Assembly (NCBI RefSeq): GCF_000472785.1
Contig: NZ_AXAL01000018.1
Span: forward strand, 96,061-160,060
Length of the DNA stretch: 64,000 nucleotides
Direction of reading: 5' to 3'
Source: Mesorhizobium loti CJ3sym
GTDB lineage: Bacteria; Pseudomonadota; Alphaproteobacteria; Rhizobiales; Rhizobiaceae
Part shown: in pieces, positions 1-10,992 of the stretch
Layout of the letters: each line of letters begins with the position of its first letter
Numbering within the stretch: the stretch's first letter is position 1
The notes under the pieces: model-generated
The model's database searches: none
Seen by the model: the letters and a program-made list of their open reading frames with translations, nothing else
Told to the model about the DNA's origin: nothing
Position numbers and translations under genes: made by a program

Positions 1-461
1 CTTTCCGCAGCCTCCAGATCGGCAGGCCGGCGAAGCCAGAAGGCGATGCCGTGATACTTCGGCAGATGGCCTTCAAGCGGCACCAACTCGTCGACGCGCT
101 TGCGCAGGCTGGCAATGCCCTCATCCTTGCCACCGGCAACAACGATCGATCCGCCGGGGACCACGCGCTCGACGGCCTCCGCGATGCGCATTTCGTTTTG
201 TCCACGATGGCGGCCAGCAAGCACCAGCGCCGCATCGAAACCGGCACCTTCCGCCAACGGCGTGATCGTCAGGCCAGACGCCTGCAAGGTGCGAAAATAC
301 GGCCTGAAGCCCTGGACGACATGCAGCGTCGCGGCAAAACCGTCGGGGACGCGGAAGCCGGGTTCAGCGCCGAGGAAGAGGACGCGCTCATCCTCTCGCG
401 GCAGGGCGACTGCCTCGGCCTCGAACGGATGGAAAAGCGTCTTCAGGGCCTCGGCAGGCAT
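1..461 (-). CDS. RsmC-like class I SAM-dependent methyltransferase (3' end outside window)
   Basis: The start and about 153 codons are present; the C-terminal part lies beyond the left edge. The ATG at 459-461 is preceded by a GAGGGA ribosome-binding site. The visible part has an acidic N-terminus, a GAEPGF stretch, and a GGSIVVAGGKDEGIASLRKR segment followed by HLPKYHGIAFWL. This pattern is typical of the N-terminal half of RsmC/RlmG-type rRNA guanine-N2 methyltransferases, where this domain is catalytically degenerate. The SAM-binding and NPPF catalytic motifs would lie outside the window, so the substrate (probably 16S rRNA) is inferred. It follows pnp on the same strand after a terminator-like hairpin. 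Confidence 0.75.
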   Translation of the reverse strand, partial: MPAEALKTLFHPFEAEAVALPREDERVLFLGAEPGFRVPDGFAATLHVVQGFRPYFRTLQASGLTITPLAEGAGFDAALVLAGRHRGQNEMRIAEAVERVVPGGSIVVAGGKDEGIASLRKRVDELVPLEGHLPKYHGIAFWLRRPADLEAAE

Positions 462-480
462 TCCAATATCCCTCAAATGA

Positions 481-510
481 AAGCGGGCGCGACATAAGTC
501 GCGCCCGCTT
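481..510 (-). terminator. Terminator-like hairpin downstream of pnp
   Basis: A perfect 13-bp inverted repeat (arms 481-493 and 498-510, AAGCGGGCGCGAC and its complement) encloses a 4-nt loop, 20 nt downstream of the pnp stop. On the minus strand it is followed by a short T-rich stretch, so it should act as an intrinsic terminator or 3' stabiliser separating pnp from the methyltransferase gene. Confidence 0.7.
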
Positions 511-530
511 CGATTACATTGTCAGATCGC

Positions 531-2678
531 TCAGGCGGCGTTTTCTTCGCCTTCGGTCTTCTTGTCGCGGGCCAGTTCCTTGCCGGTGGCCTGGTCGACG
601 ACCTTCATCGACAGGCGGACCTTGCCGCGCTCGTCGAAGCCCATCAGCTTGACCCAGACCTTGTCGCCTTCCTTGACGACGTCCGAGGTCTTGGCGACCC
701 GGTCGTTGGCAAGCTGCGAGATGTGGACGAGGCCGTCACGCGGGCCGAAGAAGTTCACGAAGGCGCCGAAGTCGGCGGTCTTGACGACCGTGCCTTCGTA
801 GATCTCGCCGACTTCCGGCTCGGCGACGATGGTGTGGATCCACTTCTTCGCCGCCTCGATCTCCTTGGCATTCGACGAAGCGATCTTGACCGTGCCGTCA
901 TCTTCGATGTTGATCTTGGCGCCAGTCTTCTCGACGATTTCACGGATAACCTTGCCGCCCGAGCCGATCACGTCGCGGATCTTGTCGGTCGGGATGTGCA
1001 TGACCTCGATGCGCGGTGCGAACTCGCCGAGTTCCGAACGCGCGCCGGACAGCGCGTGACCCATTTCGCCCAGGATATGCAAGCGACCGTCCTTGGCCTG
1101 GCCAAGCGCGATCTTCATGATCTCCTCGGTGATGCCATCGATCTTGATGTCCATCTGCAGCGAGGTGATGCCGCCTTCAGTGCCGGCGACCTTGAAATCC
1201 ATGTCGCCGAGGTGATCCTCGTCGCCAAGGATGTCGGAGAGCACGGCGAAGCGCTCGCCTTCCTTGATCAGGCCCATGGCGATGCCGGCAACCGGCTTGG
1301 CCAGCGGCACGCCAGCATCCATCAGCGCCAGCGAGGTGCCGCAGACAGTGGCCATCGACGACGAGCCGTTGGACTCGGTGATCTCCGAAACCACGCGCAG
1401 CGTGTAGGGGAACTGGTCAGCGGAGGGCAGCATCGGGCGGATAGCGCGCCAGGCGAGCTTGCCATGGCCGATTTCGCGGCGACCCGGCGAACCCATGCGG
1501 CCGGTCTCGCCGACGGAGTAGGGAGGGAAGTTGTAGTGGAGGAGGAACTTCTCCTTGTACATGCCGGTCAGCGAATCGACATACTGCTCGTCCTCACCGG
1601 TGCCGAGCGTGGCAACGACCAGCGCCTGGGTCTCGCCGCGAGTGAACAGCGCCGAGCCATGGGTGCGCGGCAGGACGCCGACTTCCGAGACGATCTTGCG
1701 AACCGTGCTCAGATCGCGACCATCGATGCGCGAGCCGGTGTCGAGGATGTTCCAGCGCACGACCTTGGCCTGCAGTTCCTTGAACACCGAGCCGATCTGT
1801 TCGGACGTGTACTTGGCGTCTTCGCCTTCGGCCGGGGCAAATGCAGCCTTGACCTTCGCCTTGACGGCGTCGACGGCGGCGTAACGCTTCTGCTTGTCGA
1901 CATTCTTGTAGGCAGCGCTGAGTTCGTCGCCGACGATCTTCAGCATCTCGGCTTCAAGCGCGGAATAGTCCGGCGCGGTGAAGTCGCGCGGCTCCTTGGC
2001 GGCAACTTCGGCCAGCTTGATGATGGCGTCGATGACCGGCTGGAAGCCTCTGTGGCCGAACATGACGGCGCCGAGCATCAGCTCTTCGCCAAGTTCCTTG
2101 GCTTCGGACTCGACCATCAGCACGGCATCAGTGGTGCCGGCGACGACGAGGTCGAGCTTGGATTCCTGCATCTCATCGACATGCGGGTTGAGCACGTATT
2201 CGCCGTTGATGTAGCCGACGCGAGCGCCGCCGATCGGGCCCATGAACGGAACGCCGGAGAGCGTCAGGGCAGCCGAGGTGGCAACGATCGACAGGATGTC
2301 GGGATCATTTTCGAGATCGTGCTGGACGACGGTGACGACGATCTGCGTGTCGTTCTTGTAGCCTGCGGCGAAGAGCGGGCGGATCGGGCGGTCGATGAGG
2401 CGGGAAACCAGCGTTTCCTTTTCGCTCGGACGGCCTTCGCGCTTGAAGTAGCCACCCGGGATCTTGCCGGCGGCGTAGGTCTTTTCCTGGTAGTTTACGG
2501 TCAGCGGGAAGAAATCGAGGCCTGGCTTCGGCTCCTTCATCGAAACGACGGTGGCCAGAACCTTGGTCTCGCCGTAGGTCGCGAGCACCGCGCCGTCAGC
2601 CTGACGCGCGATCTTGCCGGTTTCCAGGATGAGCGGACGGCCGCCCCATTCGATTTCTACTTTGTGGTGATTGAACAT
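531..2678 (-). CDS. pnp: Polyribonucleotide nucleotidyltransferase (PNPase)
   Basis: 715-residue protein of normal alphaproteobacterial PNPase length. It catalyses phosphorolytic 3'-to-5' degradation of RNA and is a degradosome partner. Two RNase PH-like cores are visible (about residues 10-230 and 310-545). They are followed by a KH domain (IGSGGKVIREIVEKTGAKI, about 560-615) and an S1 domain (GTVVKTADFGAFVNFFGPRDG, about 622-690, quoted here as a region) with an acidic tail. It lies downstream of rpsO in the classical order. The 280-nt spacer contains hairpins that could mediate PNPase/RNase III autocontrol as known for enterobacterial pnp. Confidence 0.97.
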   Translation of the reverse strand: MFNHHKVEIEWGGRPLILETGKIARQADGAVLATYGETKVLATVVSMKEPKPGLDFFPLTVNYQEKTYAAGKIPGGYFKREGRPSEKETLVSRLIDRPIRPLFAAGYKNDTQIVVTVVQHDLENDPDILSIVATSAALTLSGVPFMGPIGGARVGYINGEYVLNPHVDEMQESKLDLVVAGTTDAVLMVESEAKELGEELMLGAVMFGHRGFQPVIDAIIKLAEVAAKEPRDFTAPDYSALEAEMLKIVGDELSAAYKNVDKQKRYAAVDAVKAKVKAAFAPAEGEDAKYTSEQIGSVFKELQAKVVRWNILDTGSRIDGRDLSTVRKIVSEVGVLPRTHGSALFTRGETQALVVATLGTGEDEQYVDSLTGMYKEKFLLHYNFPPYSVGETGRMGSPGRREIGHGKLAWRAIRPMLPSADQFPYTLRVVSEITESNGSSSMATVCGTSLALMDAGVPLAKPVAGIAMGLIKEGERFAVLSDILGDEDHLGDMDFKVAGTEGGITSLQMDIKIDGITEEIMKIALGQAKDGRLHILGEMGHALSGARSELGEFAPRIEVMHIPTDKIRDVIGSGGKVIREIVEKTGAKINIEDDGTVKIASSNAKEIEAAKKWIHTIVAEPEVGEIYEGTVVKTADFGAFVNFFGPRDGLVHISQLANDRVAKTSDVVKEGDKVWVKLMGFDERGKVRLSMKVVDQATGKELARDKKTEGEENAA

Positions 2679-2696
2679 GTCTTGTCCTTAATAAGC

Positions 2697-2738
2697 GGAA
2701 AGGGCCGCGCCGTTTCACGGTGCGCGGATGCCCTTTCC
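2697..2738 (-). promoter_or_regulatory. Long hairpin in the pnp leader
   Basis: GGAAAGGGC at 2697-2705 pairs perfectly with 2730-2738, and the enclosed CGCGCC...GGTGCGCG segment forms an inner stem. The structure ends about 20 nt before the pnp start codon on the minus strand. The position matches the RNase III-processed leader hairpin through which E. coli PNPase controls its own mRNA; that role here is inference. Confidence 0.45.
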
Positions 2739-2850
2739 CTGGCTTCCTTTCTCGGGCAGCCACGGGCAAGACAACGGGAAGCTCGGGTAAATTTCGGCGC
2801 GGACTAAGCGCACGAGCGTCCTGCAATCCTGCCCCATGACCGTCCATGGG

Positions 2851-2884
2851 CGGTTTCGAGTGGCCCTCTGCACGCTCGAAACCG
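2851..2884 (-). other. Inverted repeat between rpsO and pnp
   Basis: Perfect 10-bp arms CGGTTTCGAG (2851-2860) and CTCGAAACCG (2875-2884) enclose a 14-nt loop. It sits between the rpsO terminator-like hairpin and the pnp leader hairpin. It is probably an mRNA processing or stability structure; no T-run follows on either strand. Confidence 0.4.
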
Positions 2885-2919
2885 GGTCTGGCCAATCGAT
2901 ACGACTGGCAGAATGCGCG

Positions 2920-2951
2920 ACCGGCGGGCTCTCCTGAGAAAGCCCGCCGGT
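2920..2951 (-). terminator. Terminator-like hairpin downstream of rpsO
   Basis: Arms ACCGGCGGGCT (2920-2930) and AGCCCGCCGGT (2941-2951) are perfect complements with a 10-nt loop, starting 8 nt after the rpsO stop. There is no T-tract on the minus strand, so it may act as an RNase barrier or partial terminator that lowers pnp relative to rpsO. Confidence 0.55.
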
Positions 2952-2958
2952 CAATTCG

Positions 2959-3228
2959 TCAACGGCGCAGACCGAGCTTCTCGATCAACGTCTGGTAGCG
3001 CGCGTCATCCTTGCGCTTGAGATAATCAAGCAGGCTGCGGCGCTGGGAGACGAGAGCGAGCAGACCACGGCGGGAATGGTTATCCTTCTTGTGGTCCTTG
3101 AAGTGGTCGGTCAGGTTCTTGATGCGCTCGGAAAGGATGGCCACCTGGACTTCCGGAGACCCGGTATCGCCCTTGGCGGTTGCGAATTCACCCATCAATT
3201 CCTGTTTGCGCTCGGCAGTAATCGACAT
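2959..3228 (-). CDS. rpsO: 30S ribosomal protein S15
   Basis: 89-residue protein beginning MSITAERKQELMGEFA with the S15 signature around HKKDNHSRRGLLALVSQRR and ending KLGLRR; length is exactly that of the family. S15 binds the central domain of 16S rRNA at the three-way junction of helices 20-22. The ATG at 3226-3228 aligns with the family start; a longer in-frame opening to 3357 gives no S15-like residues and is rejected. It is separated from upstream corA by 182 nt, so it likely has its own promoter, and it precedes pnp. Confidence 0.97.
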   Translation of the reverse strand: MSITAERKQELMGEFATAKGDTGSPEVQVAILSERIKNLTDHFKDHKKDNHSRRGLLALVSQRRSLLDYLKRKDDARYQTLIEKLGLRR

Positions 3229-3410
3229 CGTGTTTTTCCTTATCTGTTTGAGGAAACGGGTCGCCCTCAGCCAGGATGTCGTCCAGCAGGGGCCGGTGCA
3301 AGCAAAGCGTCTTGGCGCTATGCTGCGGCGCATATAGGGCAATTCCCCAGAAAACACCAGCCCAATTCATAAAGCCGGCTTTTCAGCCTCAAACGCCAGA
3401 CTTATCGCTG

Positions 3411-4505
3411 TCAAAGCCATTTCTTCCATTTGAAGAAGGCAATCAAGCCGACCGCGACAACAGCCATGAACAGCAGTGATGCCGGATAGCCATAGTAGGA
3501 TCGCAACTCCGGCATGTTCCACGGCGAGGCGTCGGGACTGAAGTTCATGCCCCATACGCCGACCAGGAAGGTAAGCGGCATGAAAATCACCGAGACGATG
3601 GTCAGGTAGGAGATAACGTCGTTGGTGCGCGCCTGGCTCAGCGACAGATGCATCTCGATCAAGCCGGTCAGCATGTCGCGCTGGGTCTCGACCAGTTCGA
3701 TCAGCCTCAACGTGTGGTCGAGTGTGTCGTTGAAGAAAATCTTGGTCTCAGCCTTCACATAAGGCACGTCGTTGCGGATCAGTGTCGCCACGGCATCGCG
3801 CATCGGCCATAGCACGCCCTTCAGCACATTGGCGTCGCGCCGCAATTCGTGCAGTTGCCGCATCTGATGCTTGTGTGTCGTGTTCAGCATCTGGTCCTCA
3901 ATGTTGTCGACCAGGTCGCCGGCCACCTCGATCGGCGGAAAATAGCTGTCGACGATGGCATCGATCAGCGCGTAGGCGAGATAGTCGGCGCCGCGGGCTC
4001 GCAATCGGTTGGGCGCCGAACTCTCGATGCGCTTGCGCACGGGATCGAACGGATCTCCCTCACGTTCCTGGAAGGTAACGACGAAATTCTTGCCGAAGAA
4101 CACGGCGATCTGTTCGTAGCGGTGGGCCGTGACGTCGTCGATCATGCGCATGACGACGAAGGCGTGGTCCTCGAAGAAATCGACCTTCGGCCGCTGGCCG
4201 GTGTTCACGACGTCTTCCAGAGCCAGCGGATGCAGGTTGAAAATCCGGCCGATCTCCTCGATCAGCTGGATGTTGGCGAGGCCAGTACAGTCCAGCCAGA
4301 CGACGGGCCAGTTGTCGCAATGGGTATTGAGATCGTCGATGCTGGCATCGTTGATGGTCTTGAATTTCTCGGGCGAGATCAGCGTCAGCCTGAGCTCGCT
4401 ACGACGCGCCGCCGGATCGGCGATGAGCGTGCCCGGCGAGGCACCGACCGGCGGCCGCCGCGTCTTCACCGGCGCCCGCTTTTTCACCGCCTCGGCCTTG
4501 ACCAT
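3411..4505 (-). CDS. CorA-family divalent metal (Mg2+) transporter
   Basis: 364-residue inner-membrane protein. It has a soluble N-terminal funnel, a long helix, and two C-terminal membrane helices (YLTIVSVIFMPLTFLVGVWG and the segment ending FFKWKKWL). The diagnostic GMN motif is at about residues 319-321 in WGMNF, at the end of the first helix. CorA proteins form homopentameric Mg2+/Co2+ channels. The ATG at 4503-4505 has a GAGGGG ribosome-binding site; an upstream in-frame extension overlaps truB and is not protein-like. The gene sits between truB and rpsO, which are often adjacent in relatives. Zn2+ efflux (ZntB type) is a possible alternative. Confidence 0.9.
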   Translation of the reverse strand: MVKAEAVKKRAPVKTRRPPVGASPGTLIADPAARRSELRLTLISPEKFKTINDASIDDLNTHCDNWPVVWLDCTGLANIQLIEEIGRIFNLHPLALEDVVNTGQRPKVDFFEDHAFVVMRMIDDVTAHRYEQIAVFFGKNFVVTFQEREGDPFDPVRKRIESSAPNRLRARGADYLAYALIDAIVDSYFPPIEVAGDLVDNIEDQMLNTTHKHQMRQLHELRRDANVLKGVLWPMRDAVATLIRNDVPYVKAETKIFFNDTLDHTLRLIELVETQRDMLTGLIEMHLSLSQARTNDVISYLTIVSVIFMPLTFLVGVWGMNFSPDASPWNMPELRSYYGYPASLLFMAVVAVGLIAFFKWKKWL

Positions 4506-4548
4506 GTGCCCCTCGAGCGTAAATCGACTTGACGTTAGACGACAGCCA

Positions 4549-5526
4549 TCACCCGGCAAAGACCCGCTTGGGCTTGAACATGCCTTGTTCGATCGCGCCG
4601 ATGGCAACCAGCTTGCCGCGCGCCGTGGCGCAGGCTTCTTCCGCCTCCACGGGCGCATCGCGGCCGCGAATGATGACCGGGTTGCCGAGGCGGATCTTTG
4701 TCGCCGCATCGTCGCTGATGGCGATCTGGGGCAGGCAGTCTAGAGCCGCTGAGGTATCGACAAGAAGCGCATCGATGGCGCTGAAATCCACCGGCACTTC
4801 AATCGCATCAGCATCGTCGGCAGGCTCAGGCTCATCCTCACCTTGCACACCGAAGCGAGCCGCTTCCAATTCGGCGATGGTGACGAAATCTTCCGGCGTG
4901 AACGGTTCGACCTCGACCCGGCGCAATTCGCTGATGTGGCCAAAGCAGCCGAGGTCCCTGCCCAGGTCACGGGCCAGCGAGCGCACATAGGTGCCTTTGC
5001 CGCATTCGATCTCGAAAATCGTGTGACCGGCGTGGTGCTCGATGACATCCAGACGACCGATCTCGATCTCTCGCGCCGGTATGTCGACCGTCTCGCCTTC
5101 GCGGGCGAGGTCGTAGGCGCGTTCACCCGCAATCTTGATGGCCGAGAATTGCGGCGGCGTCTGCATGATGACGCCGGTGTATTTGGGCAGCAGCGCGCGC
5201 ACCTCGGCTTCCGCCGGACGCAGGTCGGAGCTCTTCGTCACCGGCCCTTCGAGATCGTCGGTGGAACGCTCATCGCCCCAGGCAACCGTGAAACGATAGA
5301 TCTTGGCGCCATCCTGCACGTAGGGCACGGTCTTGGTGGCTTCGCCCAGCGCAATCGGCAGCATGCCGGAGGCCAGCGGATCGAGCGTGCCGGCATGGCC
5401 GGCCTTTTCCGCCTGGAACAGCCATTTGATCTTGGAGACGGCTTCGGTAGAACCCATGCCAACCGGCTTATCGAGCACCACCCAGCCGGAGATCGGCCGG
5501 CCCTTCTTCTTGCCACGGCGCCCCAT
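4549..5526 (-). CDS. truB: tRNA pseudouridine(55) synthase
   Basis: 325-residue TruB; isomerises U55 in the T-loop of tRNAs. The N-terminus GWVVLDKPVGMGSTEAV and the motif GHAGTLDPLASGML carry the catalytic aspartate (Asp49). Family features KGTYVRSLARDLG and a C-terminal PUA-like region (about 255-325) follow. Its ATG overlaps the rbfA stop codon (TAATG), so the two genes are translationally coupled in the nusA-infB operon. Confidence 0.95.
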   Translation of the reverse strand: MGRRGKKKGRPISGWVVLDKPVGMGSTEAVSKIKWLFQAEKAGHAGTLDPLASGMLPIALGEATKTVPYVQDGAKIYRFTVAWGDERSTDDLEGPVTKSSDLRPAEAEVRALLPKYTGVIMQTPPQFSAIKIAGERAYDLAREGETVDIPAREIEIGRLDVIEHHAGHTIFEIECGKGTYVRSLARDLGRDLGCFGHISELRRVEVEPFTPEDFVTIAELEAARFGVQGEDEPEPADDADAIEVPVDFSAIDALLVDTSAALDCLPQIAISDDAATKIRLGNPVIIRGRDAPVEAEEACATARGKLVAIGAIEQGMFKPKRVFAG

Positions 5527-5960
5527 TATTCAGAGTCCTCGTCGTGCTTGGCCTTGTCGTCTATATGGTCGTCGGGACCCAGATCGCGTGCCACTTCGGG
5601 TGACTTCAAGAGGTCGTTGATCCTGGCGAAATTGTCGAACGAGGTGTCGAGCTTGAAGCGGAACTCCGGCATGAACTTCATTTGCCGCAGCGCGCCGGAG
5701 ACACGACCGCGGATGAATTTCGCATGCTTGTTCAGAGCTTCGACCACCGCATCGGTATCCTTGGCGCCAAGCGGCGAGACGAACGCGGTAGCGACCCTCA
5801 GATCGGTGGACATACGCACTTCCGAGACCGAAATGACGGTATTCTCGATCAACGGATCGATGATTTCACCGCGCTGCAAGGTTTCGGAGAGCGCATGGCG
5901 CACCTGCTCGGCGACGCGCAGCATGCGCTGGGATGGGCTGGATGTGGTTGGACGGGGCAT
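5526..5960 (-). CDS. rbfA: 30S ribosome-binding factor A
   Basis: 144-residue single KH-type domain protein needed for 16S rRNA 5'-end maturation and cold adaptation. It begins MPRPTTSSPSQRMLRVAEQV, with conserved EVRMSTDLRVATAFVSPLG and MKFMPEFRFKLDTSFD, then an acidic tail (DDHIDDKAKHDEDSE). The ATG at 5958-5960 has an AGGA-containing ribosome-binding site; 16 further in-frame codons upstream are not conserved. It follows infB after a 126-nt spacer and overlaps truB by one base. Confidence 0.95.
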   Translation of the reverse strand: MPRPTTSSPSQRMLRVAEQVRHALSETLQRGEIIDPLIENTVISVSEVRMSTDLRVATAFVSPLGAKDTDAVVEALNKHAKFIRGRVSGALRQMKFMPEFRFKLDTSFDNFARINDLLKSPEVARDLGPDDHIDDKAKHDEDSE

Positions 5961-6038
5961 TTTTCTCAATCCTGAAAGCGTGAGGCGCGGGATAGGACCG
6001 TGCCGCATGTCTCGAACGGGTCATTCTCAACGAGCTTG

Positions 6039-6064
6039 GGGCGGCGGTCTTTCGACCACCGCCC
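6039..6064 (-). other. Hairpin in the infB-rbfA spacer
   Basis: GGGCGGCGGT (6039-6048) and ACCACCGCCC (6055-6064) pair over 10 bp with one mismatch around a 6-nt loop, 23 nt downstream of infB. No T-run follows, so it is more likely an mRNA stability or processing element than a full terminator. Confidence 0.4.
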
Positions 6065-6086
6065 GATACCGACAGACCACTCGAAC

Positions 6087-8659
<2,573 letters not shown>

Positions 8660-8663
<4 letters not shown>

Positions 8664-9310
8664 TCCATATCCTCTGCGGCATCATCTTCGTCAGCAACAG
8701 CCGCAAGCATTGCCAGATCGTCCGGGGTACCGCCCCGATATCGGTCGAGCGCAACCATGCGCTTCTGGACCGCCTTGCCCGCGTCTCCCGCGAGAACGGC
8801 AGCATGTATCACATTTGTGCCCCCCAATGCCAAGCTCAACTCGGCCTCGGAGAAAAGTTTGTAGGCAAGGATGGAAGGGCCGCCAAGATGGACGGTCGCC
8901 CGCCGCGCCTGGCTGATCTTGCGCACGCCATCGTCGGATGCTTCGGTCGCGTGGAGCACGAAAAGCGCCAACCCGCCGCGTACCGCGCTCTCTACCTTGG
9001 TGGCACCAAGCGAAATCGCGCCTGCCTTGCGGGCAAGGCCCAACATGCCCAGAGCGTATCTGGAAAGCAGCCCGTCAACCATGCCGCCAAGATCGGGCGG
9101 CACGACCACCTGTGCCTTGAAGGCGCGGGCAAAAAGGTTCTTGGCCGCCGCCTTGTCGATATGTAGGCGGTCGGCGCTCACCCAGCAACCACGGCCGGGC
9201 AGATTTCTCTTGAGATCGGGAACGACGGCCGAATCCGGGCCGACGACGAACCGGATCAATTCATCCGGTTCGGCCTGCTTGCGTGTAACGATGCAGGTGC
9301 GATCGTTCAT
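8660..9310 (-). CDS. RNA-binding protein, YlxR (DUF448) plus L7Ae-like domain
   Basis: 216 residues. The N-terminal YlxR domain (MNDRTCIVTRKQAEPDELIRF... with PGRGCWV, about 1-75) is followed by an L7Ae/L30e-like RNA-binding fold (LGLARKAGAISLGATKVE, about 93-190) and an acidic tail. YlxR proteins are encoded between nusA and infB in many bacteria and are thought to act on RNA in the transcription-translation machinery; a regulator of RNase P activity has been proposed in some. It lies between nusA (38-nt gap) and infB (4-nt overlap), exactly as expected. Confidence 0.88.
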
Positions 9311-9348
9311 CTCGTCCTGGGGCGGGTTCGGTGCGATGCGGTTTCACC

Positions 9349-10944
9349 TCACGCACCGACGGCTTCGTCAGCCGACACTTCTTCGGCCGCAAGCTCGTCT
9401 TCGGTGATCCAGCCGGCCTTGAGGCGGGCAGCCAGAACCATTTGCTCGGCATCGGCGCGCGCGACGCCGTGGCTGGCCAGGACGCCCGGATAAACTTTTG
9501 TCTCGCCGTCCTTGCGTTCCTTCCAGCCGGTCAGGTCATCGGCGGCATAGCCGGCGAAATCCTCGATGGTCTTTACGCCGTCCTCGCCGAGCGTCACCAG
9601 CATGGCGGTGGTGATGCCGGGGATTTCGCGCAGCTCGTCTGCGACGCCGAGCGCCTTGCGCTTCTCGTCGTGCTCGGCCTCGATCTTCTCCAGATATTCG
9701 CGGGCGCGGGTCTGGATTTCGGAAGCGGTGTCTTCGTCGAAGCCGTCGATCGAGGCGATCTCACTGGAGTCGACATAGGCGACTTCCTCAACGCTGGTGA
9801 AGCCTTCGGAGGCCAGCACCTGGCCGACCATCTCGTCGACGTCGAGGGCTTCCATGAACAGCGACGAACGCTCGACGAATTCCTTCTGGCGGCGCTCGGA
9901 CTCCTCGGCCTCGGTCAGGATGTCGATGTCCCAGCCGGTCAGCTGCGAGGCGAGACGCACGTTCTGGCCGCGACGGCCGATGGCCAGCGACAGCTGATCG
10001 TCGGGAACCACGACTTCGATGCGCTCGGCGTCTTCGTCGAGCACGACCTTGGCGACTTCCGCCGGCTGCAGCGCATTGACGATGAACGACGCTGCCGAAG
10101 GCGACCACGGAATGATGTCGATCTTCTCGCCCTGCAATTCACCGACGACGGCCTGGACGCGGCTGCCGCGCATACCGACGCAGGCGCCGACCGGATCGAT
10201 CGACGAGTCACGCGAGATGACGGCGATCTTGGCACGCGAGCCCGGATCGCGGGCGACGGCCTTGATCTCGATGATGCCGTCATAGATCTCCGGCACTTCC
10301 ATGGTGAAGAGCTTGGCCATGAACTGCGGATGGGTACGCGACAGGAATATCTGCGGGCCGCGCTGCTCGCGGCGCACGTCGTAGACATAGGCGCGGACGC
10401 GGTCGCCATACTTGTAATTTTCGCGCGGGATCAACTCGTCGCGGCGGATGATCGCCTCGCCACGGCCGAGATCGACGATCACGTTGCCATATTCGACACG
10501 CTTGACGGTGCCGTTGACGATCTCGCCGATGCGGTCCTTGTACTCGTCATACTGGCGGTCGCGCTCGGCCTCGCGCACCTTCTGCACGATGACCTGCTTG
10601 GCCGACTGGGCGGCGATGCGGCCGAAATCCATCGGCGGCAGCTGTTCGGCGATAAAGTCGCCGAGCTGGGCGTCGGGATTGCGCTCGCGGGCCGAGGAGA
10701 TGGCGATCTGCGTGGCATAGTCGTCGACCTTTTCGACCACTTCCATCAGCCGCTGCAGCTTCATCTCGCCGGTGTTGGGATTGATGTCGGCGCGGATGTT
10801 GGTCTCCTGGCCGTACCGCGAGCGCGCCGCCTTCTGGATCGCATCGGCCATGGCGGCGATGACGATCGACTTGTCGATCGACTTTTCACGCGCGACCGCG
10901 TCGGCAATCTGCAGCAGTTCAAGTCTGTTGGCGCTAACAACCAT
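9349..10944 (-). CDS. nusA: Transcription termination/antitermination protein NusA
   Basis: 531 residues, slightly longer than E. coli NusA. An N-terminal RNA polymerase-binding domain (about 1-130) is followed by an S1 domain (about 135-200), two KH domains (about 230-345, including PVGACVGMRGSRVQAVVGEL) and helix-hairpin-helix acidic repeats (about 350-500), with an acidic tail. NusA modulates pausing, intrinsic termination and antitermination. Because the operon leader contains an intrinsic terminator just after the promoter, NusA could influence its own synthesis (inference). Confidence 0.96.
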   Translation of the reverse strand: MVVSANRLELLQIADAVAREKSIDKSIVIAAMADAIQKAARSRYGQETNIRADINPNTGEMKLQRLMEVVEKVDDYATQIAISSARERNPDAQLGDFIAEQLPPMDFGRIAAQSAKQVIVQKVREAERDRQYDEYKDRIGEIVNGTVKRVEYGNVIVDLGRGEAIIRRDELIPRENYKYGDRVRAYVYDVRREQRGPQIFLSRTHPQFMAKLFTMEVPEIYDGIIEIKAVARDPGSRAKIAVISRDSSIDPVGACVGMRGSRVQAVVGELQGEKIDIIPWSPSAASFIVNALQPAEVAKVVLDEDAERIEVVVPDDQLSLAIGRRGQNVRLASQLTGWDIDILTEAEESERRQKEFVERSSLFMEALDVDEMVGQVLASEGFTSVEEVAYVDSSEIASIDGFDEDTASEIQTRAREYLEKIEAEHDEKRKALGVADELREIPGITTAMLVTLGEDGVKTIEDFAGYAADDLTGWKERKDGETKVYPGVLASHGVARADAEQMVLAARLKAGWITEDELAAEEVSADEAVGA

Positions 10945-10992
10945 CTTATTTCTCCCGAGCTTGTTGCCGAGCTTTTACGCCCGGCGGCTCAA

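Noticed and set aside
51..497. Plus-strand frame at the left edge
   Set aside because: The minus strand carries an RsmC-like protein with ribosome-binding site and conserved motifs in the same region.
519..2807. Long plus-strand open frame antisense to pnp
   Set aside because: It is the mirror of a high-GC gene, is rich in Asp/Leu/Arg/His with no family resemblance, and pnp on the other strand is unmistakable.
3229..3410. Possible small gene upstream of rpsO
   Set aside because: Frames in this spacer show no conserved features; it more likely holds the rpsO promoter.
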